Assembly: GCA_018882965.1 (NCBI GenBank)
Contig: VEQY01000017.1
Location: 1-59,569 of the forward strand
Source: Mycobacterium sp.
GTDB taxonomy: Bacteria; Actinomycetota; Actinomycetes; Mycobacteriales; Mycobacteriaceae
Length of the DNA: 59,569 nucleotides
Direction: 5' to 3'
Numbering within the stretch: the stretch's first letter is position 1; every line of letters starts with the position of its first letter. Shown piece after piece: positions 21,001 to 31,287 of this stretch. The notes below the pieces were generated by a model. The model was given only the letters and a program-made list of their open reading frames with translations, did no database searches and had not been told where the DNA came from. Made by a program: the position numbers and the translations under genes.

Positions 21001-21537
21001 CCAGCGGGCGGCGGACTCCAGCGCCTCGCGGAACTGGCCCAACCGCAGCCGCGTCTGGACCTCACCCGACGGGCATCCGGTGGTGGCGATGACGCCGGCG
21101 GCGTGCTCGGCGATGATCTCGGCGTCCATCCGCGGCCATTTGCCCAGCTGGCCCTCGAAGGAGGCTCGCGAGGTCAGCGTGAACAGGTTGCGCAGGCCGG
21201 TGGCGTTCTCGGCCATCATGGTCAGGTGCGTGTAGGACCCGCCGCCCGATACGTCGTCGGCACGCTGACCCGGGTCTCCCCACAGAATCCGGCGGGTGTC
21301 GAAGCGGGAACCGGGCGCGACGTAAGCCTCCACGCCGATGATCGGCGTTATCCCCATCGCGGTGGCCTCGGTGTAAAACTCGCTGGCGCCGAACATGTTT
21401 CCGTGGTCGGTCATGCCCACGGCCGGCATCCCCAGCCGCTGGGCCTCGGAGAGCAGCGGTGTGATCTTGGCGGCGCCGTCGAGCATCGAGTACTCGGTGT
21501 GGTTGTGCAGGTGCACGAACGCGGCGCTGTTCCCCAT
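18001..21537 (-). CDS. dnaE1: DNA polymerase III alpha subunit DnaE1
   Basis: 1178 aa. Replicative polymerase. The N-terminal PHP domain keeps its metal residues ([14 protein letters not shown]9/H11/H13); in mycobacterial DnaE1 this domain is the proofreading exonuclease. The palm has [12 protein letters not shown] and the catalytic PDIDIDFDD. Helix-hairpin-helix, beta-clamp-binding and OB regions follow to the C-terminus ([14 protein letters not shown] is the OB start). ATG 21537 was chosen because homologues start at [17 protein letters not shown]; the frame runs open to 21966 through non-homologous sequence. A TAGACT box at 21553-21548 predicts a very short leader. Confidence 0.98.
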   Translation of the reverse strand: MGNSAAFVHLHNHTEYSMLDGAAKITPLLSEAQRLGMPAVGMTDHGNMFGASEFYTEATAMGITPIIGVEAYVAPGSRFDTRRILWGDPGQRADDVSGGGSYTHLTMMAENATGLRNLFTLTSRASFEGQLGKWPRMDAEIIAEHAAGVIATTGCPSGEVQTRLRLGQFREALESAARWREIFGADNYFLELMDHGLSIERRVREGLLEVGRTLGIPPLATNDCHYVTREAAHNHEALLCVQTGKTLSDPTRFKFDGDGYYLKSAAEMRALWDAEVPQACDSTLLIAERVTSYADVWTPRDRMPIFPVPEGHTQGSWLRHEVDAGLARRFPDGAAEEYTRRADYEIDVICDKGFPSYFLIVADLVNHARSVNIRVGPGRGSAAGSLVAYALGITDIDPIEHGLLFERFLNPERASMPDIDIDFDDRRRGEMVRYAAEKYGSDRVAQVITFGTIKTKAALKDAARVHYGQPGFAIADRITKALPPAVMAKDIPLAGITDPSHSRYKEAAEVRGLIDTDPDVRTIYETARGLEGLVRNAGVHACAVIMSSEPLIETIPLWKRPQDGAIITGWDYPSCEAIGLLKMDFLGLRNLTIIGDAIENIRSNRGIDLELESLTLDDPATYELLSRGDTLGVFQLDGGPMRDLLRRMQPTGFADIVAVLALYRPGPMGVNAHNDYADRKNGRQAITPIHPELAQPLEDILAETYGLIVYQEQIMRIAQRVAGYSLARADILRKAMGKKKREVLDKEYEGFAEGMRTNGFSPGAIKVLWDTILPFADYAFNKSHAAGYGLVSYWTAYLKANFPAEYMAGLLTSVGDDKDKAAVYLADCRKLGITVLPPDVNESELNFASVGTDIRFGLGAVRNVGANVVSSLIATRTAKGKFTDFSDYLNKIEVGVCTKKVTESLIKAGAFDSLKHPRKGLFLVHSDAVESVLGTKKAEAMGQFDLFGDAGDDAGAVFTIKVPDDEWEDKHRLALEREMLGLYVSGHPLDGVAHLLAGQVDTAIPTILEGAVANDSQVRVGGILASVNRRVNKSGMPWASAQLEDLIGGIEVMFFPQAYSAFAVDIADDAVVLIGARVRIQDDRVTLIANDLAVPDFSNDRSNRPIAVRLPTRQCTLDKVAALKQVLARHPGTAQVHLCLVSGDRVTTLELDQSLRVTPSSALMGDLKALLGPGCLGG

Positions 21538-21599
21538 GGCGCCCGTCAGTCTAGGTGCGGCGGTCGACGTGTTCGGCGTGTCGCCGGGCCGTGTCCCGG
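21538..21599 (-). promoter_or_regulatory. Probable dnaE1 promoter
   Basis: TAGACT at 21553-21548 fits TANNNT and predicts a start about 4 nt before ATG 21537. No LexA-type palindrome was seen in these 62 bp. Confidence 0.4.
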
Positions 21600-22184
21600 T
21601 CAGATCCCGTCGCGGAGCGCGTCGGCGATCTTGGTGGCCTGTTCGGCGGTCAGGTCGTCTCCGGAGAGCTGGATGACCTGGCCGTCGATCGGGCCGGCGA
21701 TCTTGGGGGCCCAGACCACCGCCCCGGCCCGCACGAGCGCGACCTGCTTGCCGACGCGGGCCCCGGTGAACTCGGCGAACTGCTGCGCCGACTCGGGGGT
21801 CATCGACATCTGGACCAGCTCCACGCCGGTCAGCGGGTTGCGGAACGAGTCGACGTTGGTGAGCTGCAGGCGAAGGCCCTCCGGCTCGAGCTCGTAGACA
21901 GCGGTCTTGGTCAGGTCGCAGACCCTGATCGGCTTCTCCGGCGGTGTGGGCGCCGGAGCCGGGCACTGCTCGGGGGTGGTGACGAAGCCGCTGACCACCG
22001 TGCGGACCGGCAGCGGCTTGATGGTCAAGGCCGGCGCGGTGGTGGTCGTCGTCGGGGTGACCGGCTCGGTCGCCTTCTGGAAGTTCACCAGCCCGAGGCC
22101 CGGCACGACCAGCCCGATGATGGCCGGCACCGCCAGCACCGCGATCAACGCGTTGCGCCGGCCCTTGCTCTTGGTCTCGGTCAT
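21600..22184 (-). CDS. Lipoprotein-less membrane-anchored protein with SecD P1-head-like domain
   Basis: 194 aa. A short basic N-terminus and one membrane helix (residues about 10-32) are followed by a Pro/Thr linker ([10 protein letters not shown]) and an extracytoplasmic domain. The end of that domain, [19 protein letters not shown] then [19 protein letters not shown], closely parallels the P1-head subdomain of SecD, where the repeat ends with a substrate-facing groove. The remaining SecD membrane segments are absent. Two Cys (QCPA, VCDL) may form a disulfide. ATG 22184 overlaps the rarD stop (ATGA). Function unknown; a role beside the Sec machinery is only a guess. Confidence 0.65.
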   Translation of the reverse strand: MTETKSKGRRNALIAVLAVPAIIGLVVPGLGLVNFQKATEPVTPTTTTTAPALTIKPLPVRTVVSGFVTTPEQCPAPAPTPPEKPIRVCDLTKTAVYELEPEGLRLQLTNVDSFRNPLTGVELVQMSMTPESAQQFAEFTGARVGKQVALVRAGAVVWAPKIAGPIDGQVIQLSGDDLTAEQATKIADALRDGI

Positions 22185-23095
22185 GATGCCAGCAACGTAC
22201 CCTTTGCGCCCCGGCGGGCGCGAGCGAGGGCGTCGGCGGTGAACACCGCCAGGGCCGTCCAGATCAGGGCGAAACCGGCCCAGCGGGTCCCCGACATGGG
22301 TTCATCCGCAACGAACACGCCCCAGGCCATCAGCATCGACGGCGTCATGTACTGCATGACACCCAGGGTGACCAGCGGCAGCCGCTGAGCCGCCGCGGCG
22401 AACAGCAGCAACGGCACGGCGGTGACCGGTCCGCACAGCACGAGCAGCGCGAGATGCCCGGGCCCATGTCCGGCGAAGTGGGCGTGCCCACCGACCTGCA
22501 GGCCGATCAGGTAGGCGGCCGCGAACGGCGCGGCCAGGGCGGACTCCACGCCCACGCTGACCCGCGGATCGGTGGGCACCACCTTCTTGACCGCCCCGTA
22601 CAGCGCGAAGGAAACAGCGAGACCCAGCGCGATCAGCGGCGGACCGGAGACCTCGGCGGAGAGCAGCAGGACCGCGGCCAGGGCGATCAGCAGCGCGACG
22701 GTTTGATACCGGTTCAGCCGCTCACCGAAGATCACCACCCCGAACAGCACACTCACCAGCGGGTTGATGAAGTAACCGAAGGCGGCGTCGACCGCGTGCT
22801 GGGCATTGACCGCGTAGACGTAGATGAACCAGTTCGTCGCGATCAGGGCCGAGGCGCACGCCATCAGTAGCCACGTGCGGGGCCGGATCGCCCGGACATC
22901 GCCCAGCCGGCCGAACACCAGCAGCACGCCGGCCAGGAACAGAAAAGTCCAGACGATCCGGTGCGCGGTGATCTCGGCCGCGCCGGCCGGATCCAGGGCG
23001 GTGAAGAACGGCGGGAACAGGCCCCACAGGCCGTAGGCGCCGAAGGCAAAGGCCAGCCCGGTGGCGTCGACACCGCGCCGCGAGCCGGTGCTCAC
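22181..23095 (-). CDS. rarD: EamA-family transporter, RarD type
   Basis: 304 aa with ten predicted membrane helices in two EamA halves. The opening [17 protein letters not shown], the [16 protein letters not shown] segment and the [21 protein letters not shown] motif are typical of RarD (chloramphenicol-sensitivity protein) homologues. Substrate unknown. GTG 23095 overlaps the rluD stop as GTGA; the frame upstream to 24190 is antisense-free shadow of rluD. Stop overlaps the next gene by 4 bp, so translation is coupled on both sides. Confidence 0.88.
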   Translation of the reverse strand: MSTGSRRGVDATGLAFAFGAYGLWGLFPPFFTALDPAGAAEITAHRIVWTFLFLAGVLLVFGRLGDVRAIRPRTWLLMACASALIATNWFIYVYAVNAQHAVDAAFGYFINPLVSVLFGVVIFGERLNRYQTVALLIALAAVLLLSAEVSGPPLIALGLAVSFALYGAVKKVVPTDPRVSVGVESALAAPFAAAYLIGLQVGGHAHFAGHGPGHLALLVLCGPVTAVPLLLFAAAAQRLPLVTLGVMQYMTPSMLMAWGVFVADEPMSGTRWAGFALIWTALAVFTADALARARRGAKGTLLAS

Positions 23096-24018
23096 GTCTC
23101 GGCCCGCAGCACATCCAGGGCGTGCTGCAGATCGGCCGGGTACGGACTGGTGAACTCGACCCGCCTGCCGTCGGCCGGGTGGGCGAATGCCAGTGAGCGC
23201 GCGTGCAGCCACTGCCGCTGCAGGCCCAGCCGCTCGGTGAGGACCGGATCGGCGCCGTAGGTGAGGTCCCCGACGCAGGGGTGGTGCAGCGCCGCGAAGT
23301 GCACTCGGATCTGGTGCGTGCGACCGGTCTCCAGGTGGACGTCGAGCAGGCTGGCCGCCCGAAACATCTCGGCGGTGTCGTAGTGGGTGACGCTGTGCCG
23401 ACCCTTCTCGGTCACCGCGAACTTCCAGTCGTGGCCCCGGTGGCGGCCGATCGGCGCCTCGATCGTGCCGCTGGGCGGGTCCGGATGGCCCTGCACCACA
23501 GCGTGATACCGCTTGTCGACGGTGCGCTGCTTGAAGGCCCGCTTGAGACTGGTGTAGGCGCGCTCGGAGAGCGCGACCACCATGACCCCGGAGGTGCCGA
23601 CGTCGAGGCGGTGCACGATGCCCTGCCGCTCGTGGACGCCCGAGGTGCTGATCCGGTAGCCGGCCGCGGCCAGTCCGCCGAGCACGGTGGGGCCGTGCCA
23701 GCCCACCGTGGCGTGCGCTGCAACGCCGGGCGGCTTGTCGACGGCGACGATGTCCTCGTCGGCGTACAGCACGTTCATGCCCTCGACCGGCACGGGCTCG
23801 TTGCGCACCGGCTCCGGCTCGTCGGGCAGCCGGACGGTCAGCAGTGCTCCGGCGTGCAGGCGGTCGGACTTGCCGACCGGCACGCCATCGATCTGCACCC
23901 CGCCGGTCTCGGCGACCGTGGCCGCCGCGGTGCGTGACAGCCCCAGCAGCCTTGCCACGCCGGCGTCGACCCGCATCCCCGCCAGGCCCTCGGGCACCGG
24001 CACCGACCGTTCGCGCAT
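23092..24018 (-). CDS. rluD: RluA/RluD-family rRNA pseudouridine synthase (Rv1540-like)
   Basis: 308 aa. An S4-like RNA-binding domain (residues about 13-70) is followed by the catalytic domain. The catalytic Asp is D139 in [41 protein letters not shown] and the HARSLAF region complete the family signature. It likely modifies 23S rRNA uridines in helix 69, as RluD does. ATG 24018 overlaps the lspA stop (TGATG arrangement); the frame upstream lies inside lspA. Confidence 0.93.
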   Translation of the reverse strand: MRERSVPVPEGLAGMRVDAGVARLLGLSRTAAATVAETGGVQIDGVPVGKSDRLHAGALLTVRLPDEPEPVRNEPVPVEGMNVLYADEDIVAVDKPPGVAAHATVGWHGPTVLGGLAAAGYRISTSGVHERQGIVHRLDVGTSGVMVVALSERAYTSLKRAFKQRTVDKRYHAVVQGHPDPPSGTIEAPIGRHRGHDWKFAVTEKGRHSVTHYDTAEMFRAASLLDVHLETGRTHQIRVHFAALHHPCVGDLTYGADPVLTERLGLQRQWLHARSLAFAHPADGRRVEFTSPYPADLQHALDVLRAET

Positions 24019-24617
24019 CAGGCCGGATCGGTCCCGGCTGCGGAAGCACGTCCCGGCTTCGCCCGGGATACCGAGTCGAAGTCGTAGCCCAGCAGGGAGA
24101 GCACCACCAGCAGGATGGCACCGCCGACCACCGCGGGGTCGGCGACGTTGAACACCGGCCACCAGCCGATCGACAGGAAGTCGACGACATGGCCCCGCAG
24201 CGGTCCGGGTGAGCGGAAGAACCGGTCCACCAGATTGCCCAGGGCCCCGCCGAGGATCATGCCCAGCCCGATCGCCCACCACGGTGACACCAGCCGGCGG
24301 CCCATCCAGACGATGCCGACCACGACACCCATGGCGATCAGGGTGAGCACCCAGGTGTAGCCGGTCGCCATCGAGAACGCCGCCCCGGAGTTGCGGACCA
24401 ATGTCCAGGTGACCGTGTCTCCGATGATCGACACCGGCTCGCCCGGCGTCAGCAACTCCACCGCCAGCACCTTGGTGACGATGTCGATGACCAGCACGAC
24501 GGCGGCCACCGACAGCAGCAGCCGGACCCGGCGCCGCGGCGGGCGGTCCGTCTGACCGCCGTCCCGGCCCCGGTCACGGCCGGCGGTTCCGGCCGTCGCG
24601 GTCGTGTCGTCGGTCAC
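24018..24617 (-). CDS. lspA: Lipoprotein signal peptidase
   Basis: 199 aa. Aspartyl membrane protease that removes the signal peptide of diacylated prolipoproteins. Four membrane helices; catalytic Asp D131 in [11 protein letters not shown] and D160 in FNVADPAV, plus the VRNSGAAFS motif. The N-terminal 30 residues are an Arg/Asp-rich cytoplasmic tail longer than in most species. GTG start at 24617. First gene of the minus-strand run lspA-rluD-rarD-SecD-like-dnaE1; it diverges from ansA with 30 bp between starts. Confidence 0.95.
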   Translation of the reverse strand: MTDDTTATAGTAGRDRGRDGGQTDRPPRRRVRLLLSVAAVVLVIDIVTKVLAVELLTPGEPVSIIGDTVTWTLVRNSGAAFSMATGYTWVLTLIAMGVVVGIVWMGRRLVSPWWAIGLGMILGGALGNLVDRFFRSPGPLRGHVVDFLSIGWWPVFNVADPAVVGGAILLVVLSLLGYDFDSVSRAKPGRASAAGTDPA

Positions 24618-24647
24618 GCGCCCATCATCCCCCAGCGAGGCTGCTGC

Positions 24648-25580
24648 ATGATGGCGGGCATGCCGCGCCTGGTCGTCATCACCACCGGCGGGACCATCGC
24701 GACCAGCGCCGGCCCCGAGGGGGTCCTGCGGCCCACCCGGACCGGCGCTGCGCTGGTGGCCGGACTCGACGTCGAGGTGCTCGACCTGATGTCACTCGAC
24801 AGTTCCCGGCTGACCCCCCGTGACTGGAATCGGATCGGAGACGCCGTCGCGGCCCGAGTCGCCGACGGCGCGGACGGGGTGGTGATCACCCACGGCACCG
24901 ACTCGATGGAGGAGACGGCCCTGTGGCTGGATCTGACCTACTCCGGATCACCGCCGGTGGTGCTGACCGGATCGGCCAAGCCCGCCGACGCCCCGGACGC
25001 CGACGGCCCGGTCAACCTGCGTGAGGCGCTGACCGTCGCCGCCGACCCGGCGGCCCGCGGGCTGGGCGCACTGCTGAGTTTCGCCGGAACGGTGTGGGCC
25101 CCGCTGGGTACCACCAAGCTCGGCGGTCCGGGCCTGTTCGGCGGGACCCCGCCGCTGGGCCGGGTCGCCGACGGACGGTTCACCCTCGCCGCAGCCAAGG
25201 CGCGACCCCTGCTCGGGCGGGTCACCGAGGTCCCCCGGGTCGACATCGCCGCGGCCTACCCGGGCTCGGACGGCACGGCGATCGATGCGTTCATCGCGGC
25301 CGGGGCCCGCGGGGTGGTGGTCGAGGCGATGGGTGCCGGGAACACCGGCACCGCAGTGGTCGATGCGGTCGCACGGGCCTGCGCCCAGGGTGTCGCGATG
25401 GCGATCGCCACCCGGGTGCCGGGGGGCGGGACCAAGGCCGCCTACGGCCCGGGCCACGACCTGGTGGCTGCGGGAGCCGTCATGGTGCCCCGGCTGCGGG
25501 CCAGCCAGGCCAGGGTGCTGATGATGGCCGCCCTCGGGGCGGGTCTACCGGTCGGCGACGTCGTGGCCCGCTGGGGCTGA
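24648..25580 (+). CDS. ansA: L-asparaginase
   Basis: 310 aa. Hydrolyses asparagine to aspartate and ammonia, used in mycobacteria for nitrogen supply and acid resistance. First catalytic Thr lies in [11 protein letters not shown] (T16) and the second in the [13 protein letters not shown] motif near residue 84. Starts ATG 24648, 24651 and 24660 are all possible; 24648 has GAGG 8 nt upstream, while homologues align best from 24660. The 3' end overlaps dinX tail-to-tail by 36 bp. No signal peptide, so cytoplasmic. Confidence 0.94.
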   Translation: MMAGMPRLVVITTGGTIATSAGPEGVLRPTRTGAALVAGLDVEVLDLMSLDSSRLTPRDWNRIGDAVAARVADGADGVVITHGTDSMEETALWLDLTYSGSPPVVLTGSAKPADAPDADGPVNLREALTVAADPAARGLGALLSFAGTVWAPLGTTKLGGPGLFGGTPPLGRVADGRFTLAAAKARPLLGRVTEVPRVDIAAAYPGSDGTAIDAFIAAGARGVVVEAMGAGNTGTAVVDAVARACAQGVAMAIATRVPGGGTKAAYGPGHDLVAAGAVMVPRLRASQARVLMMAALGAGLPVGDVVARWG

Positions 25581-26921
25581 GGCCTCGGCGGGGTCCGGGT
25601 GATCGGGCCAGTCCAGGCTGGCGACCGGGTCGGCGGCAGTCAGGTCGGCGGAGTCCAGGGCGAAGGTGCGCATCACGCCCGGACCGCTGCTGCGGGTCTC
25701 GAAACGCACGCTGACCACACCGTGGCCGGCGCCCTGGACCCACCCGTGGCCGAACTCATCGTGGGAGACGTCGTCGCCGACCCGCCACCCCGCCCGGGAC
25801 ACGGCCGGGTCGGCTGCGGACTCGGAGGCCTGGGCGTAGTCGATATCGCCCTGGTCGAGCTCGGGGAACAGCGATTCCTGAAGCACGTCGCTCAACCCGG
25901 AGAACCCCACGCCCAGCAGCCGGATGGGTCCGACCTCGCGCGGGTCGAGCAGCAACCGCCGCACCGTGGCCGTCAGGGTGCCGGCCTCGGCGGTGGCGTA
26001 GGCCAGCGTGGCCGACCGGGTCAGCGTCGACATGTCGGCACGCTTGACTTTGACCGTCACGGTGCGGGCACCCCGACCGTCGCGGGTCAATCTGCGGTGG
26101 GCGTGTTCGGCGATCGGCGTCGCGGCCGCCCGCACCTGATCGATCGTGGTCAGGTCGGCGGCGAAGGTGGACTCCGCGCTGATCTGCTTGGCCTCGGCCC
26201 GCTCGCGCACGGGGCGGTCGTCGACACCGCAGGCCAGGCGATGCAGAGCGGGCCCGACCGCGGCACCCAGGATGTCGACGACTTCGGCGTCGGACAGTGC
26301 CGCGAACTGGCCGATCGTCTCGACCCCCAGCCGGTGCAGTTTCTCCTCGGCGACCGGGCCGATGCCCCACAGCCGCCGCACCGGCAGTCCAGCCAGCAGC
26401 GGACTTTCCTCCGCGCGCCGGATCACCCGCACGCCGTCGGGTTTGGCCAGTCCAGAGGCGATCTTGGCGATCTGTTTGCCCGAACCGGCGCCCACCGACG
26501 CGACCAGCCCGGTGTGCGCCCGCACCTGGCCTCTGAGGCGTTCGCAGAACCGCTCGACCTGCTGCGGCGAGGCCCCGGCCAGCTCGGCGGGCTCGGCGAA
26601 CGCCTCGTCGAAGGAGAGCTGTTCGAGCACCGGCACCACCAGGCGCGCAGCGAGCAGGGCCCGGCGGCTGGCGACCTCGTAGACCGCGCCGCGCGGCGGC
26701 AACACCACCGCCGCCGCGCCGATCAGCCGGCGTGCCTGGTTGATCGGCATCGCCGAGCGGGCCCCGAAGCCGCGGGCCTCGTAGCTGGCACCGGCCACCA
26801 CCCCGCGCCCGCCCAGCCCGCCGACCAGGACGGGCCGCCCGCGCAACGTCGGCCTGCTCAGCTGCTCGACCGAGGCGAAAAAGGCATCCATGTCGAAGTG
26901 CAGCACCCAGCGACCGGACAC
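25545..26921 (-). CDS. dinX: DNA polymerase IV (Y family) DinX/DinB1
   Basis: 458 aa. Translesion polymerase. Catalytic carboxylates in [14 protein letters not shown] (D10, D12) and LSFDEAF near residue 103, the [15 protein letters not shown] thumb/palm element, and a helix-hairpin-helix ([18 protein letters not shown]). Little-finger domain around 260-350. The C-terminal 100 residues form an extra domain ([22 protein letters not shown]) seen in mycobacterial DinX. GTG 26921 was chosen because the protein length then equals M. tuberculosis DinX; the open frame beyond it is antisense to the methyltransferase. A QESLFPEL clamp-binding-like motif is present. Confidence 0.95.
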   Translation of the reverse strand: MSGRWVLHFDMDAFFASVEQLSRPTLRGRPVLVGGLGGRGVVAGASYEARGFGARSAMPINQARRLIGAAAVVLPPRGAVYEVASRRALLAARLVVPVLEQLSFDEAFAEPAELAGASPQQVERFCERLRGQVRAHTGLVASVGAGSGKQIAKIASGLAKPDGVRVIRRAEESPLLAGLPVRRLWGIGPVAEEKLHRLGVETIGQFAALSDAEVVDILGAAVGPALHRLACGVDDRPVRERAEAKQISAESTFAADLTTIDQVRAAATPIAEHAHRRLTRDGRGARTVTVKVKRADMSTLTRSATLAYATAEAGTLTATVRRLLLDPREVGPIRLLGVGFSGLSDVLQESLFPELDQGDIDYAQASESAADPAVSRAGWRVGDDVSHDEFGHGWVQGAGHGVVSVRFETRSSGPGVMRTFALDSADLTAADPVASLDWPDHPDPAEASAPAGHDVADR

Positions 26922-26960
26922 GGCTGAAAGGCTATTCGCCGGGGCTGTCACAATTGCAGG
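26922..26960. promoter_or_regulatory. Divergent promoter region dinX / methyltransferase
   Basis: On the minus strand TAGCCT (26934-26929) lies 7 nt before the dinX GTG, fitting a leaderless mRNA. On the plus strand CACAAT (26949-26954) is exactly 12 nt before ATG 26961 but lacks the first T of TANNNT, so it is a weaker match. No LexA palindrome was seen. Confidence 0.4.
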
Positions 26961-27842
26961 ATGTCCACTCTCGAACGCATCGGCAATCACCGGTTCGTCA
27001 CCGGTCCCGCAGGAACTCTGGCGTTTCTCGTGTTCAATCCCCGGGTCGGAAACTTTCTCGGCAAGTACGGGTATGCGCTCCAGACCCGCCTGCTCGCCGA
27101 CGACAGCGAGATGCCCTTCATCGATTGGGGTTACGAGGAGAACCCGCCGATGGCCATTCCGCTCGAAGCAGAGGACGAGGCCAACCGGTATTGCATCCAG
27201 CTCTACCACAGCACCGCCAGCCAGTACGACATCAGCGGCAAGAAGGTCCTCGAGGTCAGTTGCGGCCACGGAGGCGGTGCGTCGTATCTGGTCCGCACGA
27301 TGAAACCCGCCTCCTACACCGGACTGGATCTCAACGGCCCCGGGATTGAGATGTGTCGCAGGCGACACCCGCTGCCCGGTCTTGACTTCGTGTGCGGTGA
27401 CGCACAGCACCTGCCGCTGCCGGATGAGTCCTACGACGTGGTGATCAGCGTCGAGGCAGGCCACCTCTATCCGGACTTCCGTTCCTTCCTGCGCGGGGTG
27501 GCCCGCGTGCTGCGGCCGGGCGGGCACTTCCTCTACGCCGACGAGCGTGCCCGACGCGATGTCCCGGAGTGGGATGCCGCACTGGCCCAGTTCCCGCTAC
27601 GCCTGATCTCCAGCAGGGTCATCAACGACGAGGTCGTGCGCGGCATGGACGGCAGCTCGGTACCCATTGCGGCGCTGATCAACGAGAAGGTGCCCAAACT
27701 TCTCCGCGGGGCGGCCCGCGAATTCGCCTGCCTGCCCGGGTCGCGGATGTATCGCTCCATGCAGAGCGGCGAGACCGCCTACCGCATGTACCACTTCGTC
27801 AAGGAGGACGGCGGCAACGGCGCCGGAAAGTCCGGGAGCTGA
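26961..27842 (+). CDS. SAM-dependent methyltransferase of the GPL/phthiotriol O-methyltransferase type
   Basis: 293 aa. Class I fold: motif [12 protein letters not shown] at 96-106, the SYTGLDLN acidic strand, [28 protein letters not shown] as the motif II/III region and a C-terminal lid. The close match of [12 protein letters not shown] plus the N-terminal [12 protein letters not shown] segment places it with mycobacterial lipid O-methyltransferases (Rv1523, Rv2952 and the glycopeptidolipid Rmt/Mtf enzymes). It is followed by an mmpL gene and a second paralogue, so it likely modifies a surface glycolipid or its lipid core; the exact acceptor is unknown. Confidence 0.85.
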   Translation: MSTLERIGNHRFVTGPAGTLAFLVFNPRVGNFLGKYGYALQTRLLADDSEMPFIDWGYEENPPMAIPLEAEDEANRYCIQLYHSTASQYDISGKKVLEVSCGHGGGASYLVRTMKPASYTGLDLNGPGIEMCRRRHPLPGLDFVCGDAQHLPLPDESYDVVISVEAGHLYPDFRSFLRGVARVLRPGGHFLYADERARRDVPEWDAALAQFPLRLISSRVINDEVVRGMDGSSVPIAALINEKVPKLLRGAAREFACLPGSRMYRSMQSGETAYRMYHFVKEDGGNGAGKSGS

Positions 27843-27844
27843 CC

Positions 27845-27910
27845 TGTTCGCGGGACCCGGCAAACACTCTCATAACCTGCGGCGTTGCGGATCGCCGGGT
27901 TCAGCGAACA
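27845..27910 (+). repeat. Long inverted repeat between the methyltransferase and mmpL genes
   Basis: The 17-bp arms at 27845-27861 and 27894-27910 are complementary at 15 of 17 positions (16 with one G-U pair) and are separated by 32 nt. In RNA this makes a long stem with a large loop starting 3 nt after the methyltransferase stop. It could stop or slow transcription or protect the 3' end. No U-tract follows. Confidence 0.55.
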
Positions 27911-27933
27911 GCGAAGACGCGGCTGGCGCCGGA

Positions 27934-27945
27934 TAGAATCGAGGG
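27934..27945 (+). promoter_or_regulatory. Leaderless promoter of mmpL
   Basis: TAGAAT at 27934-27939 lies exactly at -12 to -7 relative to GTG 27946, so transcription is predicted to begin on the start codon. This gives the transporter its own promoter apart from the upstream methyltransferase. Confidence 0.6.
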
Positions 27946-30900
27946 GTGGCGTGGCCGAAGATCGCTTTTCGTGGTGGCCGCCATCGCCGTGAGCGAATAG
28001 CGTCGCTGAACACGGAGGGGCACGGCGGCCACGAGCACAGCAGCGCCTTCCAGGCGCTGGGCAGGCTCACTGTGCGCTTGCCGTGGCTGGTCATCGCCCT
28101 GTGGATCGCCACCGCCGTCTTTCTGCCGATGGCGTTCCCCACCCTCAACGAGATGGTGCAGCGCCGACCGGTGGCCATCCTGCCCGCCGATGCACCGAGC
28201 ACGGTCACCGCCCGGGAGATGACCGAGGCGTTTCAGGAGTCCGGTTCAGAGAACGTCATGTTGGTCGTCTTGACCAACGACAACGGCCTCGGGCCCGCCG
28301 ATGAGGACACCTATCGCAAACTCGTCGGGGCGCTGCGCAGCGATACCGGCAACGTGGTGATGATTCAGGATTTCATCACCACCCCGCCCTTGCGCGACGT
28401 CCTCACGAGCAAGGACAACAAAGCGTGGATCGTGCCCATCGGCGTCGCCGGGGACATCGGCTCCCAGCAGTCCTATGCCGCCTTCACACAGATCGCCGGG
28501 GTGGTGCGAGGTCAGGTCGACGGATCCAGCCTCACGGCCAACCTGACGGGGCCCGCCGCGACCGTCGCCGACATGGTCGTCAGCGGCGAGAAGGACCGTA
28601 TCCGCATCGAGATCGCCACCGTGGTCCTGGTGCTGGGAATCCTGCTGGCGATCTACCGCAATCCGCTGACGATGCTGCTGCCGCTGCTGACGATCGGCAT
28701 CTCGCTGCTCACCGCGCAGGGGATCATCGCCGGGATGGCCAACTTCGGCCTCAGCATCTCCAGTCAGACCATCGTGTTCCTGACCGCCATGATGGTCGGC
28801 GCCGGGACCGACTACGCGGTCTTCCTGATCGGCCGGTATCACGACTACCTCAGGCTGGGCGACTCCTCGGATGTGGCTGTCATCAAGGCGATGGCGTCGA
28901 TCGGGAAGGTGATCGCCGCGTCGGCGGCGACCGTGGCGGTCACCTTCCTGGGGATGGTGTTCACGCGACTACCGGTGTTCGCCACCGTCGGGGTTCCCCT
29001 GGCGGTGGCCATCGCCGTCGCCTTCGTCGCCGCCGTGACCTTTCTCCCGGCGCTGCTCACCCTGGCGGGACGGCGGTCGTGGATCAAGCCTCGCCGTGAC
29101 CTCACCTCCCGGCTCTGGCGCCGGTCCGGGATCCGGATCGTGCGCCGGCCCAAGACCAACCTGATCGCAAGCCTCGTCGTGCTGATCGCTCTGGCCAGTT
29201 GCGCGGGATTCGTCCGCTATAACTACGACGACCGCAAGGCGCTGCCCCAGGACGTCGACAGCTCCGTCGGCTACCAGGCGCTGGACCGCCACTTCCCGCT
29301 CAACCAGACGATTCCGCAGTACCTGTTCATCGAGTCACCGATCGACCTGCGGACTCCCGAGGCGCTGGCATCCCTCGAGCAGATGGCCCAGCGGATCAGC
29401 CAGATTCCCGGCGTGGCGATCGTCCGCGGCATCACCCGGCCCACCGGCGAGTCACTCGAACAGGCGCGGCTGAGCTACCAGGCCGGCGAAGTCGGTATCC
29501 GGATGGACGATGCCGCTACCCAGATTCAATCGCGCACCGGCGAGCTCGATCAGCTCAACCAGGGCGCCGACCAACTCGCCGACGCCCTGGGCATGGTGCG
29601 CGGCCAGGTCGGCCAGGCGATTGCAACGGTGCAGGGACTGGTTTCGGCGCTTTCAGCCATGCAGTCCCAGTTCGGCGGGAACAAGACTTTCAACGACATC
29701 GGAAATGCCGCCGAACTCTTGCGCGGGATGAACACCCTCGGGGACGCCATCGGCGCGAACCTGGCCAACCTCGACGATCTCGTCACCTGGGCGGGGCCGG
29801 TGGTCAACGCGCTCAACGTCAGCCCGGTGTGTGACGCCGACCCCGCATGTGTCGATGCCCGCAACAACCTTCGTCAGGTGCTTGCCGCCCGCGATGCGGG
29901 GACGTTCAACACCATTGCCGACCTTGGCCGTCAGCTCCAGGCCGCCAGCTCCTCGCAGACCCTCGACGCGACGGCGACCGGGTTGCGCACCGCGGTGAAC
30001 TCCGTCACCGCGGCACTGCAGGCGGCAGGACTCAACGACCCCGGAGGGATTCAGGCCCAGCTGGGCGCCCTCCAGAACGGGGCGAACCAGCTCGCCGATG
30101 CCAGCAGGCAGATCGCCGACGGGGTTTCACTTCTGGTGGATTCCACCAAGCAGATCGGTTCGGGACTCAGGGAGGCGTCGGACTTCCTGCTCGCGGTGAA
30201 GAACGACGCCGCCAAAGAGCCGATGGCCGGCTTCTACATTCCGCCGCAGATCCTCGCCGGCGACGAGTTCAGGAAAGCCGCGGCCGCATTCATCTCACCC
30301 GATGGCAAAGCGGTGCGTTATCTGGTGCAGAACGAGATCAGCCCGTTCAGCACAGAGGCTATGGACCTGGTCAACAAGATCACCCAGACCGCCAAGGACG
30401 CCCTGCCCAACACCGTGCTCGCAGGCTCCACGGTCTCGATGGCCGGATATCCGGTAATGCTCAGAGACATTCGCGACTACTACAACCATGACATCCGCCT
30501 GATCATCATCGTGACCATCGTGGTCGTGTTCCTGATCCTCGTCTTGCTTCTGCGGGCAATCGTCGCACCGCTGTACCTGATCGCCTCGGTGATCATCTCC
30601 TACCTGTCCGCGTTGGGCATCGGTGTGCTGATGTTCCAATTCATTCTCGGGCAGGAGTTGCACTGGAGTATCCCGGGCTTGACCTTCATCATCCTGGTCG
30701 CAGTCGGCGCGGACTACAACCTGCTGTTGATTTCGCGGATCCGCGACGAGTCACCGCACGGCATCCGCGCCGGCGTGATCCGGACCGTCGGATCGACCGG
30801 CGGGGTCATCACCGCGGCCGGACTGATCTTCGCCGCCTCGATGTTCGGGCTGCTCTTCGCCAGCATCAGCACCCTGGTCCAGGCCGGCTTCGTGGTCGGT

Positions 30901-31152
30901 GTGGGAATTCTCCTGGATACCTTCCTCGTTCGCACCGTCACCGTGCCGGCGATCGCGACCCTGGTGGGCCAGGCGAACTGGTGGCCGTCCAAGCCAAAGC
31001 GGGAGAAACCCGTACCGCGGTCGACCGCACGGTCGGATAACCCGGCTTCCCCCGCCGGCGACGCCGGACCCGGCGAGGACGCCCATACGGAACTCGAGGC
31101 GTCCCCGGGGGCACCCGCCGACGACCTCGTGCCCGCTGAGATCACCCGCTGA
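27946..31152 (+). CDS. MmpL-family RND lipid transporter (MmpL12-like)
   Basis: 1068 aa. Inner-membrane proton-driven exporter of complex lipids. About 11-12 membrane helices in the order TM1, large periplasmic loop, TM2-6, cytoplasmic stretch, TM7, second large loop, TM8-12. The proton-relay Asp-Tyr pairs are D289-Y290 ([15 protein letters not shown]) and D923-Y924 ([15 protein letters not shown]). The second loop has a long helical coiled region (about 535-770) and a Cys pair in [11 protein letters not shown], as in large MmpLs. Leaderless GTG start. No mmpS gene is next to it. Flanking methyltransferases suggest a methylated glycolipid as cargo. Confidence 0.93.
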   Translation: MAWPKIAFRGGRHRRERIASLNTEGHGGHEHSSAFQALGRLTVRLPWLVIALWIATAVFLPMAFPTLNEMVQRRPVAILPADAPSTVTAREMTEAFQESGSENVMLVVLTNDNGLGPADEDTYRKLVGALRSDTGNVVMIQDFITTPPLRDVLTSKDNKAWIVPIGVAGDIGSQQSYAAFTQIAGVVRGQVDGSSLTANLTGPAATVADMVVSGEKDRIRIEIATVVLVLGILLAIYRNPLTMLLPLLTIGISLLTAQGIIAGMANFGLSISSQTIVFLTAMMVGAGTDYAVFLIGRYHDYLRLGDSSDVAVIKAMASIGKVIAASAATVAVTFLGMVFTRLPVFATVGVPLAVAIAVAFVAAVTFLPALLTLAGRRSWIKPRRDLTSRLWRRSGIRIVRRPKTNLIASLVVLIALASCAGFVRYNYDDRKALPQDVDSSVGYQALDRHFPLNQTIPQYLFIESPIDLRTPEALASLEQMAQRISQIPGVAIVRGITRPTGESLEQARLSYQAGEVGIRMDDAATQIQSRTGELDQLNQGADQLADALGMVRGQVGQAIATVQGLVSALSAMQSQFGGNKTFNDIGNAAELLRGMNTLGDAIGANLANLDDLVTWAGPVVNALNVSPVCDADPACVDARNNLRQVLAARDAGTFNTIADLGRQLQAASSSQTLDATATGLRTAVNSVTAALQAAGLNDPGGIQAQLGALQNGANQLADASRQIADGVSLLVDSTKQIGSGLREASDFLLAVKNDAAKEPMAGFYIPPQILAGDEFRKAAAAFISPDGKAVRYLVQNEISPFSTEAMDLVNKITQTAKDALPNTVLAGSTVSMAGYPVMLRDIRDYYNHDIRLIIIVTIVVVFLILVLLLRAIVAPLYLIASVIISYLSALGIGVLMFQFILGQELHWSIPGLTFIILVAVGADYNLLLISRIRDESPHGIRAGVIRTVGSTGGVITAAGLIFAASMFGLLFASISTLVQAGFVVGVGILLDTFLVRTVTVPAIATLVGQANWWPSKPKREKPVPRSTARSDNPASPAGDAGPGEDAHTELEASPGAPADDLVPAEITR

Positions 31153-31165
31153 CCCGACCGCGAGG

Positions 31166-31188
31166 CCAGGTGCAAACCTGGTTTTATA
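31166..31188 (+). terminator. Intrinsic terminator after mmpL
   Basis: Stem CCAGGT (31166-31171), loop GCAA, stem ACCTGG (31176-31181), then TTTTATA. A perfect 6-bp stem with a tetraloop and a T-run 14 nt after the mmpL stop is a canonical Rho-independent terminator, uncommon at this GC content. Confidence 0.75.
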
Positions 31189-31202
31189 CCTCCTGCGGCG
31201 CC

Positions 31203-31215
31203 TACTATTTCGGTC
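31203..31215 (+). promoter_or_regulatory. Promoter of the second methyltransferase locus
   Basis: TACTAT at 31203-31208 fits TANNNT and lies 7 nt before ATG 31216, so a leaderless mRNA starting at or one nt before that ATG is predicted. The surrounding 31182-31212 stretch is unusually AT-rich for this window. Confidence 0.55.
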
Positions 31216-31266
31216 ATGAACATCGTGCAGCGGATCGGGCACATTCCCGTCGTCGCAAGGCTCTAG
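31216..31266 (+). pseudogene. Original 5' end of the second methyltransferase, closed by an in-frame TAG
   Basis: ATG 31216 opens a 16-codon frame (MNIVQRIGHIPVVARL) that ends at TAG 31264-31266. It is in the same frame as the downstream methyltransferase, and the residues on both sides of the stop (ARL-stop-AKYGYPAMTRVM) line up with [14 protein letters not shown] of the intact paralogue. So the stop most likely replaced a sense codon within the original gene. Either the N-terminal piece is lost, or it now acts as a short leader ORF. Confidence 0.65.
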
Positions 31267-31287
31267 GCAAAATACGGGTACCCGGCG

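Noticed and set aside
19186..21897. 903-codon plus-strand frame opposite dnaE1
   Set aside because: Shadow of dnaE1; low-complexity H/D/V/G composition typical of antisense GC-rich frames.
26922..26960. LexA/SOS box for dinX
   Set aside because: No TCGAAC-N4-GTTCGA-like sequence is present; mycobacterial dinX is not a classical SOS gene.
26922..27527. N-terminal extension of dinX to 660 codons
   Set aside because: It would be antisense to the methyltransferase gene, and homologue length fits the GTG at 26921.
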